Shown piece after piece: positions 1 through 8,857 of a stretch of DNA of 25,131 nt. The notes beneath the pieces were generated by a model. That model was given only the letters and a program-made list of their open reading frames with translations, did not search any database and was not told the origin of the DNA. The stretch spans positions 1-25,131 of the forward strand of contig JBMNUL010000017.1 of assembly GCA_050946255.1 (NCBI GenBank). Direction: 5' to 3'. Numbering within the stretch: position 1 is the stretch's first letter; every line of letters begins with the position of its first letter. The DNA is from JBMNUL01 sp050946255 (lineage in GTDB: Bacteria; Actinomycetota; Coriobacteriia; Coriobacteriales; CADBOM01). A program made the translations under genes and the position numbers.

Positions 1-244
1 CTATCGGAATTCAATCAGGTGAGCCATCGTATGCTCGTGCACCAATTTGAAAGTTGTTGAAATAATGGTCTGTAAAAACTATTTGGCAAGTTCTCAAACG
101 ATAATGATACTCCTTGAAGGAGTGATAAAACATCTCAACGGGAGCAGGATGTGCCCAGAATCACACGTGTTTTGGGCCATCGGTTGGTAGAACGGGCTTT
201 TCCACTTGCGAGAAACAAACGCTGAGACCAGCCTGTTCACGTTG
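1..244. other. Non-coding stretch downstream of rlmKL
   Basis: I see no convincing gene, tRNA or mobile element here. Two small dyads are visible: ACTCCTTGAAGGAGT at 109-123 (5-bp stem, loop TTGAA) and arms GCCCAGAA/TTTTGGGC at 153-160 and 170-177 (8 pairs with one G-U, in plus-strand RNA). Neither is followed by a strong T tract in the minus direction, so I do not call a terminator for rlmKL. Confidence 0.5.
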
Positions 245-2842
245 TTATCGGCCTTGTCTCCCGCCGGCGTCACGGCCCTGTCCGTTGCGGTTGTTGTTGC
301 GGTTTCCGCCATGCCAGCTCTGCCCCTCGTGATAGTCGCTGTAGTGTCCGGGGTAGAACCTCCCTGAACCTGAGTCTCTTCTCTGGCCTCCGCCGCCATC
401 GCGGACAGTCTTCTTGTGGGTGCTGTCGGAGTGGCTTCCATTTCTGTTCCCGCTTCTGCTTCCCCCATACCTGCCCTGGCCGCCGCCGCGACCGTGGCCG
501 ACGTTGCCCTCTCCGCGATTGTACCTCGAGCTTTCGCCGTTACGACCACGGTCTTGTTCGTGGCCCTTGCCGCGTTCACCGCGCTCGGAATCGTGACGAT
601 TCCCCTTGTCCGCATTTTTGCCCGCTTCGCTTTCCGAGGGGTAGATTCTCTTCACGATGTAGCAATGGTGGATCTTGGAGTTCCTCTCGAAGTCATCCGG
701 GATGGTCCTCTTGCTGAGGTCGACCAGACCGACGTTGGCCTTCCTCAGCGATTCGACGTCGGGCTTGAAGTTACGGAGATTGCAGCAGAATATGGCCGCG
801 CCGTTTCTCGTGAGAATCCTCGACACGTCAATCAGAAGCTCCACATGGTCCCTCTGCACATCCCAAGACTTCGCACGCATCTTCTTGGAATTTGAGAATG
901 TGGGCGGGTCGATGTAGACGAGGTCGAATCGCTGTCTGGAATGCCTCACATCTTCTACCCATCCGAGCACATCGGCACGTTCGAAGGTGTGCTCCTGCCC
1001 AGTGAACCCGTTCAGCTCCATGTTTTCCCTTGCCCAATCCAGATAGGTCTGGGAAAGGTCCACAGTGTGCGTGGAGACAGCACCCCCGGCGGCTGCGTAG
1101 ACGGATGCGGTTCCGGTATATGCGAACAGGTTGAGGAAGCTCTTTCCCCGAGAGTTATCCTGGATGATCTTCCTGATGAGGCGCCCGTCCAGAAATATCC
1201 CGGTGTCGATCTTGTCCTCGAAGCTCACATAGAACTGGTGCCCTCCCTCGGATATCACATGCTTTGGAGCCTCGGCTCTGCCCTCCGTCGAGACAGTCCC
1301 ATATTGAGATCCGCCCTTTGACCTCACCCTGCGCTTGAAGAAGACATCGGAGGCCTGGAGCCCGAGCTGCTCCCTTATTGCAGAGAGTGCACTCGCCGCC
1401 CTCGCGGTGGCAAGTGACGAGTCGATCGTCTTCGGAGCCGCGTATTCGCAAACATATGCCCACTTCTTTCCCTCGTCTGGGCCAGCTCCCTCATACAGGT
1501 CGACGGACATGGCGAACTCCGGAAGGTCGGAGTCGTAGATTCTGTAGCAGCTTACCCCGGTCCTTCTCGCCCACTTGCCCCTGTGCCTTGCCATCTTTCG
1601 GATCCTGTTGACAAATTCAACGGTTTGGGCGTCGACCGCTTCGGCAACTTCTGGTTCTCCAGAGGAAAGACCGGGTGCATAGCATCTGAGACTCACCTCG
1701 TCCGGTCCGTTGTAAGTTGCAATCTCAGACTCGGGTTTGGCACCGATAACAGCGTCTGCACCATCGTCGGAAACAACTAGCGAAACTCCCCAGCTGCAAT
1801 CCCCGCATTGGGCAAGACCCTTGACCGCCGTGAGAATAGATGGGAGCTGGCCGGCACCCAACGGCCTGTCGCCAAACGGGGGCTGCGTTGCGATGAGCCC
1901 ATCGTTTGGGAGACCAGATGCATCAAGCGCCGAAACATCGCAGCATCTGAAATCGATGATTCCGGCAACTCCAGCGCGCTTCGCATTTCCCAAGGCGAGA
2001 TCCACGGCTTTTTGGTCTATGTCGGATGCGATTATTGGCGGAACGGATTCCACTCCAGCTTCCGCACGACCATCGGCCTCGTCGAGGAGACGGTCCAGTA
2101 TCTGCGGATCGAACTGGCGCCAGCCTTGAATTCCCCACTTCTGTCTCAGCACTCCGGGAGCAACATCGGCGGCGATCATCGCACCTTCTATTGCAATCGT
2201 CCCGCTGCCGCAGAAGGGGTCCACGAGGCACCCGCCGGCTGAGGCGATGTCCTTCCACCCGGATTGCAAGAGCAGCGCGGCGGCCATCGTCTCGTTCATC
2301 GGAGACTCCACATTCCCCGAATAGCGCATGTAGCCCCTCTTGCCCAGAGGTTCCCCGCAAAGGTCAAGGGATATCGTTGCCTTGTCGGAATGCAGGTTGA
2401 CCCTTATTGAGAAATCGGGGTTCTTGGTGTCGACATCAGGCCTCCAGCCCGCAGTGTCGCGGAGCCTGTCGCAGATAGCATCCTTCACCCGAAGGGACAC
2501 GAAATGGGAGTTTCTCATCGCTTCGTTCTCGCCCTTTGCGAAAACCGCAAGCGTCTTGCCCTCGGAGATATGCTCCTCCCACGGAATGGACGCCACCCCG
2601 TCGTAGAGCTCGTCTGAAGTTGATGCAGCGACCCTGTCGATGTTGAGGAGGACCCTGCTCGCGCACCTCGACCAGAGAATGCAGCGACATGCCTGCTCCA
2701 AGGTGGCACGAAACGAAACTCCAGAGGACAAGGGCCTCACGCTGGTTATCCCCAGATCGGACAACTCTGATGCCACGACCTTCTCAAAGCCCTTCGCACA
2801 AGATGCGAAGAACTCGAGCTTGCCATATCTGTCAGCCTGCAT
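245..2842 (-). CDS. rlmKL: Bifunctional 23S rRNA methyltransferase RlmKL with RG-rich C-terminal tail
   Basis: By family, RlmKL makes m2G2445 (RlmL half) and m7G2069 (RlmK half) of 23S rRNA, in the cytoplasm. An N-terminal THUMP-type region (about residues 8-160) is followed by the RlmL methyltransferase with the SAM loop DPFCGSGTIAIEG (208-220). The RlmK half has NLFAYTGTASVYAA (571-584) and the canonical IDPPTFSNSK (644-653) plus DVQRDH (661-666). The RlmL catalytic motif reads QPPFGDR (320-326) instead of the usual NPPYGxR. Residues about 735-865 form a disordered tail rich in R, G, N, H and S, absent from the E. coli protein as I know it. ATG start at 2842, preceded by GAGGGGAA. degV ends 45 bp upstream, suggesting cotranscription. 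Identity is very likely; activity of the RlmL half is uncertain. Confidence 0.93.
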   Translation of the reverse strand: MQADRYGKLEFFASCAKGFEKVVASELSDLGITSVRPLSSGVSFRATLEQACRCILWSRCASRVLLNIDRVAASTSDELYDGVASIPWEEHISEGKTLAVFAKGENEAMRNSHFVSLRVKDAICDRLRDTAGWRPDVDTKNPDFSIRVNLHSDKATISLDLCGEPLGKRGYMRYSGNVESPMNETMAAALLLQSGWKDIASAGGCLVDPFCGSGTIAIEGAMIAADVAPGVLRQKWGIQGWRQFDPQILDRLLDEADGRAEAGVESVPPIIASDIDQKAVDLALGNAKRAGVAGIIDFRCCDVSALDASGLPNDGLIATQPPFGDRPLGAGQLPSILTAVKGLAQCGDCSWGVSLVVSDDGADAVIGAKPESEIATYNGPDEVSLRCYAPGLSSGEPEVAEAVDAQTVEFVNRIRKMARHRGKWARRTGVSCYRIYDSDLPEFAMSVDLYEGAGPDEGKKWAYVCEYAAPKTIDSSLATARAASALSAIREQLGLQASDVFFKRRVRSKGGSQYGTVSTEGRAEAPKHVISEGGHQFYVSFEDKIDTGIFLDGRLIRKIIQDNSRGKSFLNLFAYTGTASVYAAAGGAVSTHTVDLSQTYLDWARENMELNGFTGQEHTFERADVLGWVEDVRHSRQRFDLVYIDPPTFSNSKKMRAKSWDVQRDHVELLIDVSRILTRNGAAIFCCNLRNFKPDVESLRKANVGLVDLSKRTIPDDFERNSKIHHCYIVKRIYPSESEAGKNADKGNRHDSERGERGKGHEQDRGRNGESSRYNRGEGNVGHGRGGGQGRYGGSRSGNRNGSHSDSTHKKTVRDGGGGQRRDSGSGRFYPGHYSDYHEGQSWHGGNRNNNRNGQGRDAGGRQGR

Positions 2843-2887
2843 TTCCCCTCGATTCGGACCGCACCCACCATTACCGGATGCCCGTGC

Positions 2888-3808
2888 TCACTTCTTGGCG
2901 GACCTGACTATCTTGTCTCCCAACAGGTTCTGCTCGCGGCGGTCAGGTCCCCAGAACGTCCCGGCAACCATGCCGGGTCCAACATGTGAGCCGATCACAG
3001 GCCCGATCTCGGTCTCCATGAAGTTGCTGCCCTCATTGGTGCAAAGCCTCTCGAGCTCCTTCATGTCTGATTCAGACTGCGCATTGGCAAATATCATCTG
3101 GGAATCGCTCGGCTCGGTCATCTTCCCGGTAATTAGCTTGGCGAGGCTCTTGAGAGACTTCTTCCTTCCCCTGGAAAGCCCGTTGACGGTCAGACGGCCC
3201 TTGAGGTCGAATGTGAGGATCGGCTTTATGTCCAACTTCGCGCCGATAGATGCCACCGCAGGTGGAATTCGACCCCCCTCGCGCAGCCATTTGAGATCTC
3301 CCACGGTGAAGTATCCGTGCACGAAATACCTGGCCTCACGAGCCCAAACCGCTAGCTCGGCGGCGGACAACCCCCTGTCCCTCTGCTTCACGGCCTCGAG
3401 AATCAAGAGCCCCTCGGCAATCGATGCAAGAAGCGTGTCCACGACGTGGATCTCGGCATTGGGATGCCTCTCGAGAGCGCTGTTCACAACGTTGACCAGA
3501 GTGTCAAAGGTGCCTGAAAGCCCAGAACTCAAGCAGAGCACCACGGTCGGCTCGCCGGACTCTGCGATATTCTCGAACGTATCCACGAGGTCAAATAACG
3601 GAAGCTGCGCGGTCTTCGGGAACTCTCCGTCCTCTGACATGCGCCTGTAGAACTCCTCGTTGGTCATCGACTGCCCGAAGTCGCCTAAATGGACACCGTC
3701 GGACATCTCAAATGGGAACAGGAGCTTCGTGACGTCAAGCGATTCCACAACCTCGTAGGGAAGGTCGCAGCAGGAGTCGATCACGATGTTGCATTTGCGG
3801 TCGGGCAT
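2888..3808 (-). CDS. DegV family fatty-acid-binding protein
   Basis: DegV proteins are two-domain lipid-binding proteins. In Firmicutes the FakB members present fatty acids to the kinase FakA; whether this copy partners a FakA cannot be told here. The 306-residue length is slightly above the usual 280-290. Visible family marks are the N-terminal VIDSCCDLP (9-17), the lipid-headgroup loop LSSGLSGTF (about 92-100) and the C-terminal GPVIGSHVGPG with its conserved His. ATG at 3808 has purine-rich sequence (AGGAAAGGCAGG) upstream. It lies 22 bp after pncB and 45 bp before rlmKL on the same strand. The family call is secure, the ligand unknown. Confidence 0.92.
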   Translation of the reverse strand: MPDRKCNIVIDSCCDLPYEVVESLDVTKLLFPFEMSDGVHLGDFGQSMTNEEFYRRMSEDGEFPKTAQLPLFDLVDTFENIAESGEPTVVLCLSSGLSGTFDTLVNVVNSALERHPNAEIHVVDTLLASIAEGLLILEAVKQRDRGLSAAELAVWAREARYFVHGYFTVGDLKWLREGGRIPPAVASIGAKLDIKPILTFDLKGRLTVNGLSRGRKKSLKSLAKLITGKMTEPSDSQMIFANAQSESDMKELERLCTNEGSNFMETEIGPVIGSHVGPGMVAGTFWGPDRREQNLLGDKIVRSAKK

Positions 3809-3830
3809 TAAAGTGCCTGCCTTTCCTCGC

Positions 3831-5282
3831 TTAATCGCCGTCCTCGATTGAATGCTCCTCGAGGAGCTCGGAACGGGTGCCGAACAGCTTCATGTCGAGG
3901 CCAACCGGGTAGACGCCAGGATTCAGGAACCTCACGTACTTGCGGTCGAGTTTGGAAATCTCATCCTTGACCCTCTGCTGAGCAGCCATGCAATCGGTCT
4001 TCCCGTACACGGAGCGGCCACCCCTCGCCAGGGGAACCAGGATCTTCTCACCCTCGTAGCCCTTGAAGTCCTTCTTCTTGATGCTGTCGAACGGATCGAC
4101 CATCAATGTGCCGGGCTCGCCTTTCGACATGTCGTAGACCACGTCTCCAACGTACTTGCCGTTCGAATCGTGATATCGCATCACGTCGAGAACTCCTGGA
4201 AGCGTCCTCTTCACCTGCTGTGCGGAGATCTTGATCTTAGGCACCCAGGGCGAATCAGGGCTCTTCTTGATTGCGGACATCTTGTAGACGCCGCCAAGTG
4301 CGGGCTGATCGTATGCCACGGCGAGCTTCGTTCCAACACCCCAGGAGTCGATCGAGGCGTTCTGCTGCTCAAGAGACGCGATGGTGAACTCATCGAGGTC
4401 GTTGGTCGCCACTACCTTCACGTAGTCGAGACCTGCCTCATCGAGCATCTTCCTGGCGAGGTTGGAGCCCCAGGCGAGGTCGCCGGAATCTATTCTGATC
4501 CCGAGGAGCTTCTCGCCACGCTCCTCCATCTCCTTGCCAACGATGATCGCATTCTTGAGCCCCTCCTCGATGTCGTATGTGTCGACGAGGAGGATGCAAT
4601 TGTGTGGCATGACCCTGGCGAACTCCCTGAAAGCCTCGAGCTCGCTGTCGAAGGACATGACCCAGGAATGGGCATGGGTTCCCGACACGGGGAGATTGAA
4701 GACCTTGCCGGCGAGGACATTGGACGTGGAGGTGCAACCGCCGATAACTGCAGCCCTCGATGCGCGCAGCCCTCCGTTGGGACCCTGAGCGCGCCTCAGC
4801 CCGAACTCTGCGACCGAACCCTTGGTTGCATTGCAGACCCTAGCGGATTTTGTGGCAATGAGGGTCTCGAAGTTCACTGCGTTGAGAAGTGCCGGTTCGA
4901 GAATCTGGCAGTCGATGATCGGGCCAGTGACCCTGACGATCGGCTCATAGGGGAACACGACCGTTCCCTCGAGCGGGGCGTCGATATCCACATCGAGCCT
5001 GTATCCCCTGAGGTAGTTCACGAATTCGGGGTCGAAAAGAGGCTCGCCAGAAGCGACCTTGATCGAGAGCAGGTAGTCGATATCGGAATCTGTGAACTTG
5101 AACCCGTCCACGATCTCGGCGAGATGATCCAGCCCGCAGGCTATCGTGTAGCCGCCCTCGAACGGATTGTTGCGGAAGTGCATGTAGAAGCTCGCACGCG
5201 CATCCTTCAGACCCATTTTCCAATAGCCCTCGGACATGGTCAGCTCATAAAGGTCCGTGAGCAGGGCCGAATTCTCCTCCAT
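3831..5282 (-). CDS. pncB: Nicotinate phosphoribosyltransferase
   Basis: Joins nicotinate to PRPP, with ATP hydrolysis, to give nicotinate mononucleotide in the Preiss-Handler NAD salvage route. The 483 residues match the family. Signature segments are LLTDLYELTMSEGYW (7-21), SGTHAHSWVMSF (200-211) with the His region that is phosphorylated in the family, the acidic LLVDTYDIEEGLKNA (231-245), and GIRIDSGDL further on. ATG at 5282 is preceded by GAGAGG at about 8 nt. A 160-bp gap to ricT (5283-5442) is richer in A/T and may hold a promoter, but I could not pick a convincing -35/-10 pair. A nearly full-length open frame on the opposite strand is a codon-bias shadow. Confidence 0.96.
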   Translation of the reverse strand: MEENSALLTDLYELTMSEGYWKMGLKDARASFYMHFRNNPFEGGYTIACGLDHLAEIVDGFKFTDSDIDYLLSIKVASGEPLFDPEFVNYLRGYRLDVDIDAPLEGTVVFPYEPIVRVTGPIIDCQILEPALLNAVNFETLIATKSARVCNATKGSVAEFGLRRAQGPNGGLRASRAAVIGGCTSTSNVLAGKVFNLPVSGTHAHSWVMSFDSELEAFREFARVMPHNCILLVDTYDIEEGLKNAIIVGKEMEERGEKLLGIRIDSGDLAWGSNLARKMLDEAGLDYVKVVATNDLDEFTIASLEQQNASIDSWGVGTKLAVAYDQPALGGVYKMSAIKKSPDSPWVPKIKISAQQVKRTLPGVLDVMRYHDSNGKYVGDVVYDMSKGEPGTLMVDPFDSIKKKDFKGYEGEKILVPLARGGRSVYGKTDCMAAQQRVKDEISKLDRKYVRFLNPGVYPVGLDMKLFGTRSELLEEHSIEDGD

Positions 5283-5442
5283 GGTAATCGCCTCTCTATG
5301 TCATGAGCGTGGCGGCTGACGCCGTCTTCCATACTCGAACGGCAAGGTCGTCCGAAATTTTATCCTGCTATGAATCATGCCGCTGTTATACCCGAACTGC
5401 CACGTCTCGGCTGTTCACATCGAGCAGAAGCCTCGTGGACGG

Positions 5443-6972
5443 CTATTGCTGATTGTCTCCCCGCGATGCTCCAGCGTTCGCAGAGCTTCCTTCCTTCTTT
5501 CCTCTAGAAGTGCGCCTCGGCTTGCGTCCGCCATGGCTGTTCTGCTGCCCGTTGCGAGGAGATTCCGACTGGGCATTGGCACCGCCGTTCTGCTGTTTCT
5601 GTTGGTCCGAGGGGCCAGATTGGCCTCCGCGCCTGCGCTTCTTGTTGGAAGACCGTTTCTGACCGCCATTCTGCCGACCTTCCGGCACAGAACGGTCCTG
5701 TGGCTTCCTGATGTTGGACGAGTTCTGTCCGGGACGCTGCTTGGCCTTCTTCTGCTTTCCACCACCGGCGTTCTGAGGGTTCTGGGAAGAGGGCTTCTGC
5801 TTCTGCGATCCGTCTCTCTCCGGATTCTGCCTCTGCGCGTTTTCCTTTTGAGAATTTCCTGCGCTTGCGGTCTTCTTCCTGCCCCTGCTGCGTCTCCGCG
5901 ATTTGGAGGAATTCTTCGGCTTATCGCCCTGTTTCTGCGAATCATCGGGCTCGGATGCAGCTCCGCCGCGAGATCCTGCTTGCTCTTGCCCGGACCCGTT
6001 TTTCTTGCTGTTCCTCCTCTTCCGCTTGGACTTCGAGGGAGAGGATTCCAAGATCTCGTCCTCAGGGATCTCGAATGTCGCCTCCCGGAGCATCTTCGGC
6101 GGACAGTTCCTGGCGAAGGCCGCCTCGCCGATCTTGTCCGGTTTGGCGTCCTCTTCATCAGATGTCTTCTCGAGGTCCGAGAGGGGAACGTAGAAAGCAT
6201 CGTCGGAATCGGCCATCTTGATCTTGACGAGCTCCTTTGGAGTGTTCAACTCGATGACCTTGGCCTCGCCCATTGGGGTCTCGATCTTGGCATTGACCTT
6301 GGGGGCGCGGGACTTGAAGTCCTTGTAGGCCTCGTACTCGTAACGCAAACAGCACATGAGCCTGCCGCAAGCACCGGAAACCTTGCTCGGATTGAGCGGA
6401 AGGTCCTGCTCCTTGGCCATTCTAATCGAGACGGGTTGAAATGCATCGGACATCCGCACGCAGCAAAGTTCCTCGCCGCAATGCCCAAGGCCACCGACAA
6501 TCCTGGCCTCGTCTCGGACGCCGATCTGCCTCATGTCGACGTGGACATGGAGCCTGGAAGCCAGGTCTCTCACGAGCTCCCTGAAGTCGACCCTCTCCTC
6601 AGAGGAGAAGTGGAAGATCGCCTTGTCCGCTCCCATCAGGTACTCGACGTCGATGGGCTTGATGTCCAGCTCGTGCTTTTCCACGAGCTCCCGGAAGACC
6701 TCCTTGGCCTCCCTGCCCTTAGCGTCCAGCTCGTCTTTCTTGTTGTAGTCATCCTCGTTCGCGATGCGGACTATGGACGAGAGGGGGGACTTGAGGCTGG
6801 AGACCTGCTCGTCCGAGATCTCGAACGGCTCGTCCTCAACCCAACCGAAAACTCCACCACCATCCCTGCTGACGACAACCCAGTCGCCCGGATGGGGATC
6901 GCAGTTTCTGAAAGAGAACCAATAGGTCCTGGGATTGTACCTGAACCTAATTGGAACTACCGTCTTTGGCAT
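5443..6972 (-). CDS. ricT: RicT/YaaT-like PSP1-domain protein with 200-residue basic tail
   Basis: PSP1-domain proteins such as B. subtilis RicT (YaaT) form the Fe-S-containing RicAFT complex, which modulates RNase Y-dependent mRNA maturation; YaaT was first known as a stage 0 sporulation protein. The core spans residues 1 to about 308. The Cys-rich signature is present: GHCGEELCC (163-171) and CGRLMCCLRYE (202-212), giving Cys165, 170, 171, 202, 207 and 208. From about 310 to 509 the protein is low complexity, rich in K, R, S, N, Q and G with many basic clusters. That tail is unusual and roughly 40% of the length. ATG at 6972 overlaps the 3' end of holB by 26 nt, with SD AGGAAGG inside holB. 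The same adjacency occurs in Firmicutes. Confidence 0.9.
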   Translation of the reverse strand: MPKTVVPIRFRYNPRTYWFSFRNCDPHPGDWVVVSRDGGGVFGWVEDEPFEISDEQVSSLKSPLSSIVRIANEDDYNKKDELDAKGREAKEVFRELVEKHELDIKPIDVEYLMGADKAIFHFSSEERVDFRELVRDLASRLHVHVDMRQIGVRDEARIVGGLGHCGEELCCVRMSDAFQPVSIRMAKEQDLPLNPSKVSGACGRLMCCLRYEYEAYKDFKSRAPKVNAKIETPMGEAKVIELNTPKELVKIKMADSDDAFYVPLSDLEKTSDEEDAKPDKIGEAAFARNCPPKMLREATFEIPEDEILESSPSKSKRKRRNSKKNGSGQEQAGSRGGAASEPDDSQKQGDKPKNSSKSRRRSRGRKKTASAGNSQKENAQRQNPERDGSQKQKPSSQNPQNAGGGKQKKAKQRPGQNSSNIRKPQDRSVPEGRQNGGQKRSSNKKRRRGGQSGPSDQQKQQNGGANAQSESPRNGQQNSHGGRKPRRTSRGKKEGSSANAGASRGDNQQ

Positions 6973-8110
6973 AAAGAACCTTCCTGATTTCGAAAAGCAT
7001 CGTCTCGACGACGAGCTGTGGTGTCACATTGCAGGCTATGCGGGCACTTGCCCTGTCTATTGCCGCTTCCGCACGGGTGAAGTCTTCCACCTTCATCTGC
7101 CTGCCAGTTTTCTCTATAGTGTAATGGCAATCGCCGTTGACAATCAGATTATCGCATCCAATTATCACAGCCGCACAATCACGCAACCACGAGCGGATGA
7201 CCGCAAACGATTCCATCAACCCATCGCGCACGCTGCTCTTGAGACTTCGGTCCTGCATCTTCTTGAGGTATCCGAGCGAGGCCTTCGACATGAAATCCTC
7301 GTTGCTCTTGCGCACGGCCTCGTACTTGGCCTTCACCTCTGCCTGAGATGCATCCGTGGCGTCGATTATCGATTTCGCGCAGTCGATGACGTCGGCGCCA
7401 TCAGCATCTGACAGCCTCTCCATCACGTCTATCGTCACGAGCCTCAGGTTCTTTCTCGATGGGGAGACGAGGAACTCGCATGCCTTCTTCGTGGATCCTC
7501 CCACGGTTGCGAGCGCGATCTTGGCGTCTTGCTCGCTCGCACCAGACATCCTGCAGACAAGACCGATAGACTCCGCATCGGGGAGCCTGCGGAACACCAG
7601 CGTCTGGCATCTCGACACCAGCGTCTGCAGAACACTGTCACGAGTCCTGGACATCAGGATGAACGAAGTGTCCTCCGGTGGCTCCTCGAGGGTCTTGAGA
7701 AAGGCATTCGCGGCCTGTTCTCTCAGGAGGTCTGCCCTGGTTATGATGTAGACCTTGTGGTTTGCCCTAATAGGGGCGAGGGTGGTGTCTTTGATAACCT
7801 CCCTGATCTGCTCGGTCAGGTACGAGCCCACGCCCTCGGGCTCCACCCAATGCACATCGGGATGGGTGCGGCGCGAGATCCTGCGGCAGGTATCGCATTC
7901 GCCGCAACCTCCAACAGGGCACAGCCTTGCCTTCGCAAGCGCCATGGCCGTCTCGGTCTTGCCCGATCCAACCGGGCCCACGAACAGGTAGGCATGGGAG
8001 AACCTGTCCTCACGCTGTGCCTCTGCGAGGAAGCGGGAAACCTGCGACTGGCCGACGATCGACTCGAAGGGATTGTGGACCTCGGCCTTGGATTTCTGGA
8101 CCGCGCTCAT
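6947..8110 (-). CDS. holB: DNA polymerase III subunit delta' (clamp loader)
   Basis: AAA+ subunit of the clamp loader that places the beta clamp on DNA at the replication fork. The 387-residue protein has an intact P-loop GPVGSGKT (45-52), the four-Cys zinc module CPVGGCGECDTC (64-75), FLKTLEEPP (137-145) and the SRC motif (166-168). The Walker B position reads YIITRAD rather than an acidic DE pair, in keeping with a delta' that does not hydrolyse ATP. I chose ATG at 8110, one base after the tmk stop (TAGGATG). A longer frame to 8230 runs through tmk and its extra residues look non-native. Start coupling with tmk and the overlap with ricT indicate one operon. Confidence 0.93.
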   Translation of the reverse strand: MSAVQKSKAEVHNPFESIVGQSQVSRFLAEAQREDRFSHAYLFVGPVGSGKTETAMALAKARLCPVGGCGECDTCRRISRRTHPDVHWVEPEGVGSYLTEQIREVIKDTTLAPIRANHKVYIITRADLLREQAANAFLKTLEEPPEDTSFILMSRTRDSVLQTLVSRCQTLVFRRLPDAESIGLVCRMSGASEQDAKIALATVGGSTKKACEFLVSPSRKNLRLVTIDVMERLSDADGADVIDCAKSIIDATDASQAEVKAKYEAVRKSNEDFMSKASLGYLKKMQDRSLKSSVRDGLMESFAVIRSWLRDCAAVIIGCDNLIVNGDCHYTIEKTGRQMKVEDFTRAEAAIDRASARIACNVTPQLVVETMLFEIRKVLYAKDGSSN

Positions 8111-8111
8111 C

Positions 8112-8852
8112 CTACCTGCCCCCTCCCGCTGGATCTGATGCCCCGCCGTTCTGGGAATTGGCGTCGCCGGATTCGACAGATTCTGCTGTGGCAGCAGCTT
8201 CGGACCCCGTGGATGCAGAGCCATGGACATCCTCGGCGAAGAGATCTTCTACCTCTGCCCACACCCGGCGCTCCGTCTCGTCGATATCATCCGCTACGGC
8301 CACCGCCCTCACCCTGTCTGGGTCATGAGCCGCTATCGAGCGAAACGCTGCATGCACTTTGTCGTGGAACTCCTCAGGCTCCGACTCGAGCCTGTCGGCA
8401 CCGCCGCAGGACCTTGCGAGCTCTAGGGAAACCGAGGTGTTCCTCTCGAGGAGAATCGTCCTATCCGGCACGAGGTCCCCGCAGGCAACCTTGTTGGCCG
8501 CCCTCACGATATTGCGGCCAAGACCCCTGGCATATCCCTGATATGCCATCGTCGAATCAGTGAACCTGTCGCAGAGCACGACCTTCCCGGACTCAACTGC
8601 CGGGATGACGGTCTGGTTGACCATCTGGGCACGCGATGCCTCGTAAAGCAGGAGTTCGCATATGGGATCGATATCGCAATTGTCCATATCGAGAAGGATC
8701 TGCCTCACCTGTTCGCCGATATGCGTCGATCCCGGCTCCCGGAGAAGCACGACCTCTCGGCCGAGGCCCTCGAGCCTCTCCGCAAGTCTGGAAATCTGCG
8801 TGGACTTTCCAACGCCCTCTCCACCTTCGAAGGTGATGAAGCAGCCTCTCAT
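8112..8852 (-). CDS. tmk: Thymidylate kinase with short acidic tail
   Basis: Phosphorylates dTMP to dTDP with ATP, an essential dTTP-synthesis step. Visible motifs are the P-loop GGEGVGKST (10-18), REPGST (38-43), CDRFTDSTMAYQGYARG (94-110) and a LID-like region with ARSCGGADRLE (146-156). The family normally ends near 205-215 residues. This protein continues to 246 with a Ser/Ala/Glu/Gly-rich low-complexity tail (about 206-246). ATG at 8852 has SD GGAGGAAGG about 10 nt upstream, lying within the end of the fumarase beta gene. An upstream frame to 8975 only shadows that gene. It is followed one base later by holB, the usual partner. Confidence 0.95.
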   Translation of the reverse strand: MRGCFITFEGGEGVGKSTQISRLAERLEGLGREVVLLREPGSTHIGEQVRQILLDMDNCDIDPICELLLYEASRAQMVNQTVIPAVESGKVVLCDRFTDSTMAYQGYARGLGRNIVRAANKVACGDLVPDRTILLERNTSVSLELARSCGGADRLESEPEEFHDKVHAAFRSIAAHDPDRVRAVAVADDIDETERRVWAEVEDLFAEDVHGSASTGSEAAATAESVESGDANSQNGGASDPAGGGR

Positions 8853-8857
8853 GCAGC

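Noticed and set aside
109..123. Hairpin as terminator for rlmKL
   Set aside because: The stem is only 5 bp and the following minus-strand sequence lacks a T tract.
2640..3650. 336-codon plus-strand frame across rlmKL and degV
   Set aside because: It spans the ends of two well-supported minus-strand genes and has no recognisable domain.
3852..5306. 484-codon open frame on the plus strand opposite pncB
   Set aside because: It mirrors pncB almost end to end, shows no family motifs, and is explained by GC-rich third positions in pncB.
5377..6987. 536-codon plus-strand frame opposite ricT, with Leu-rich segments resembling membrane helices
   Set aside because: The Leu/Arg runs are the complement of Lys/Gln/Arg-rich codons in the RicT tail and core. 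RicT has clear motifs, the plus frame none.
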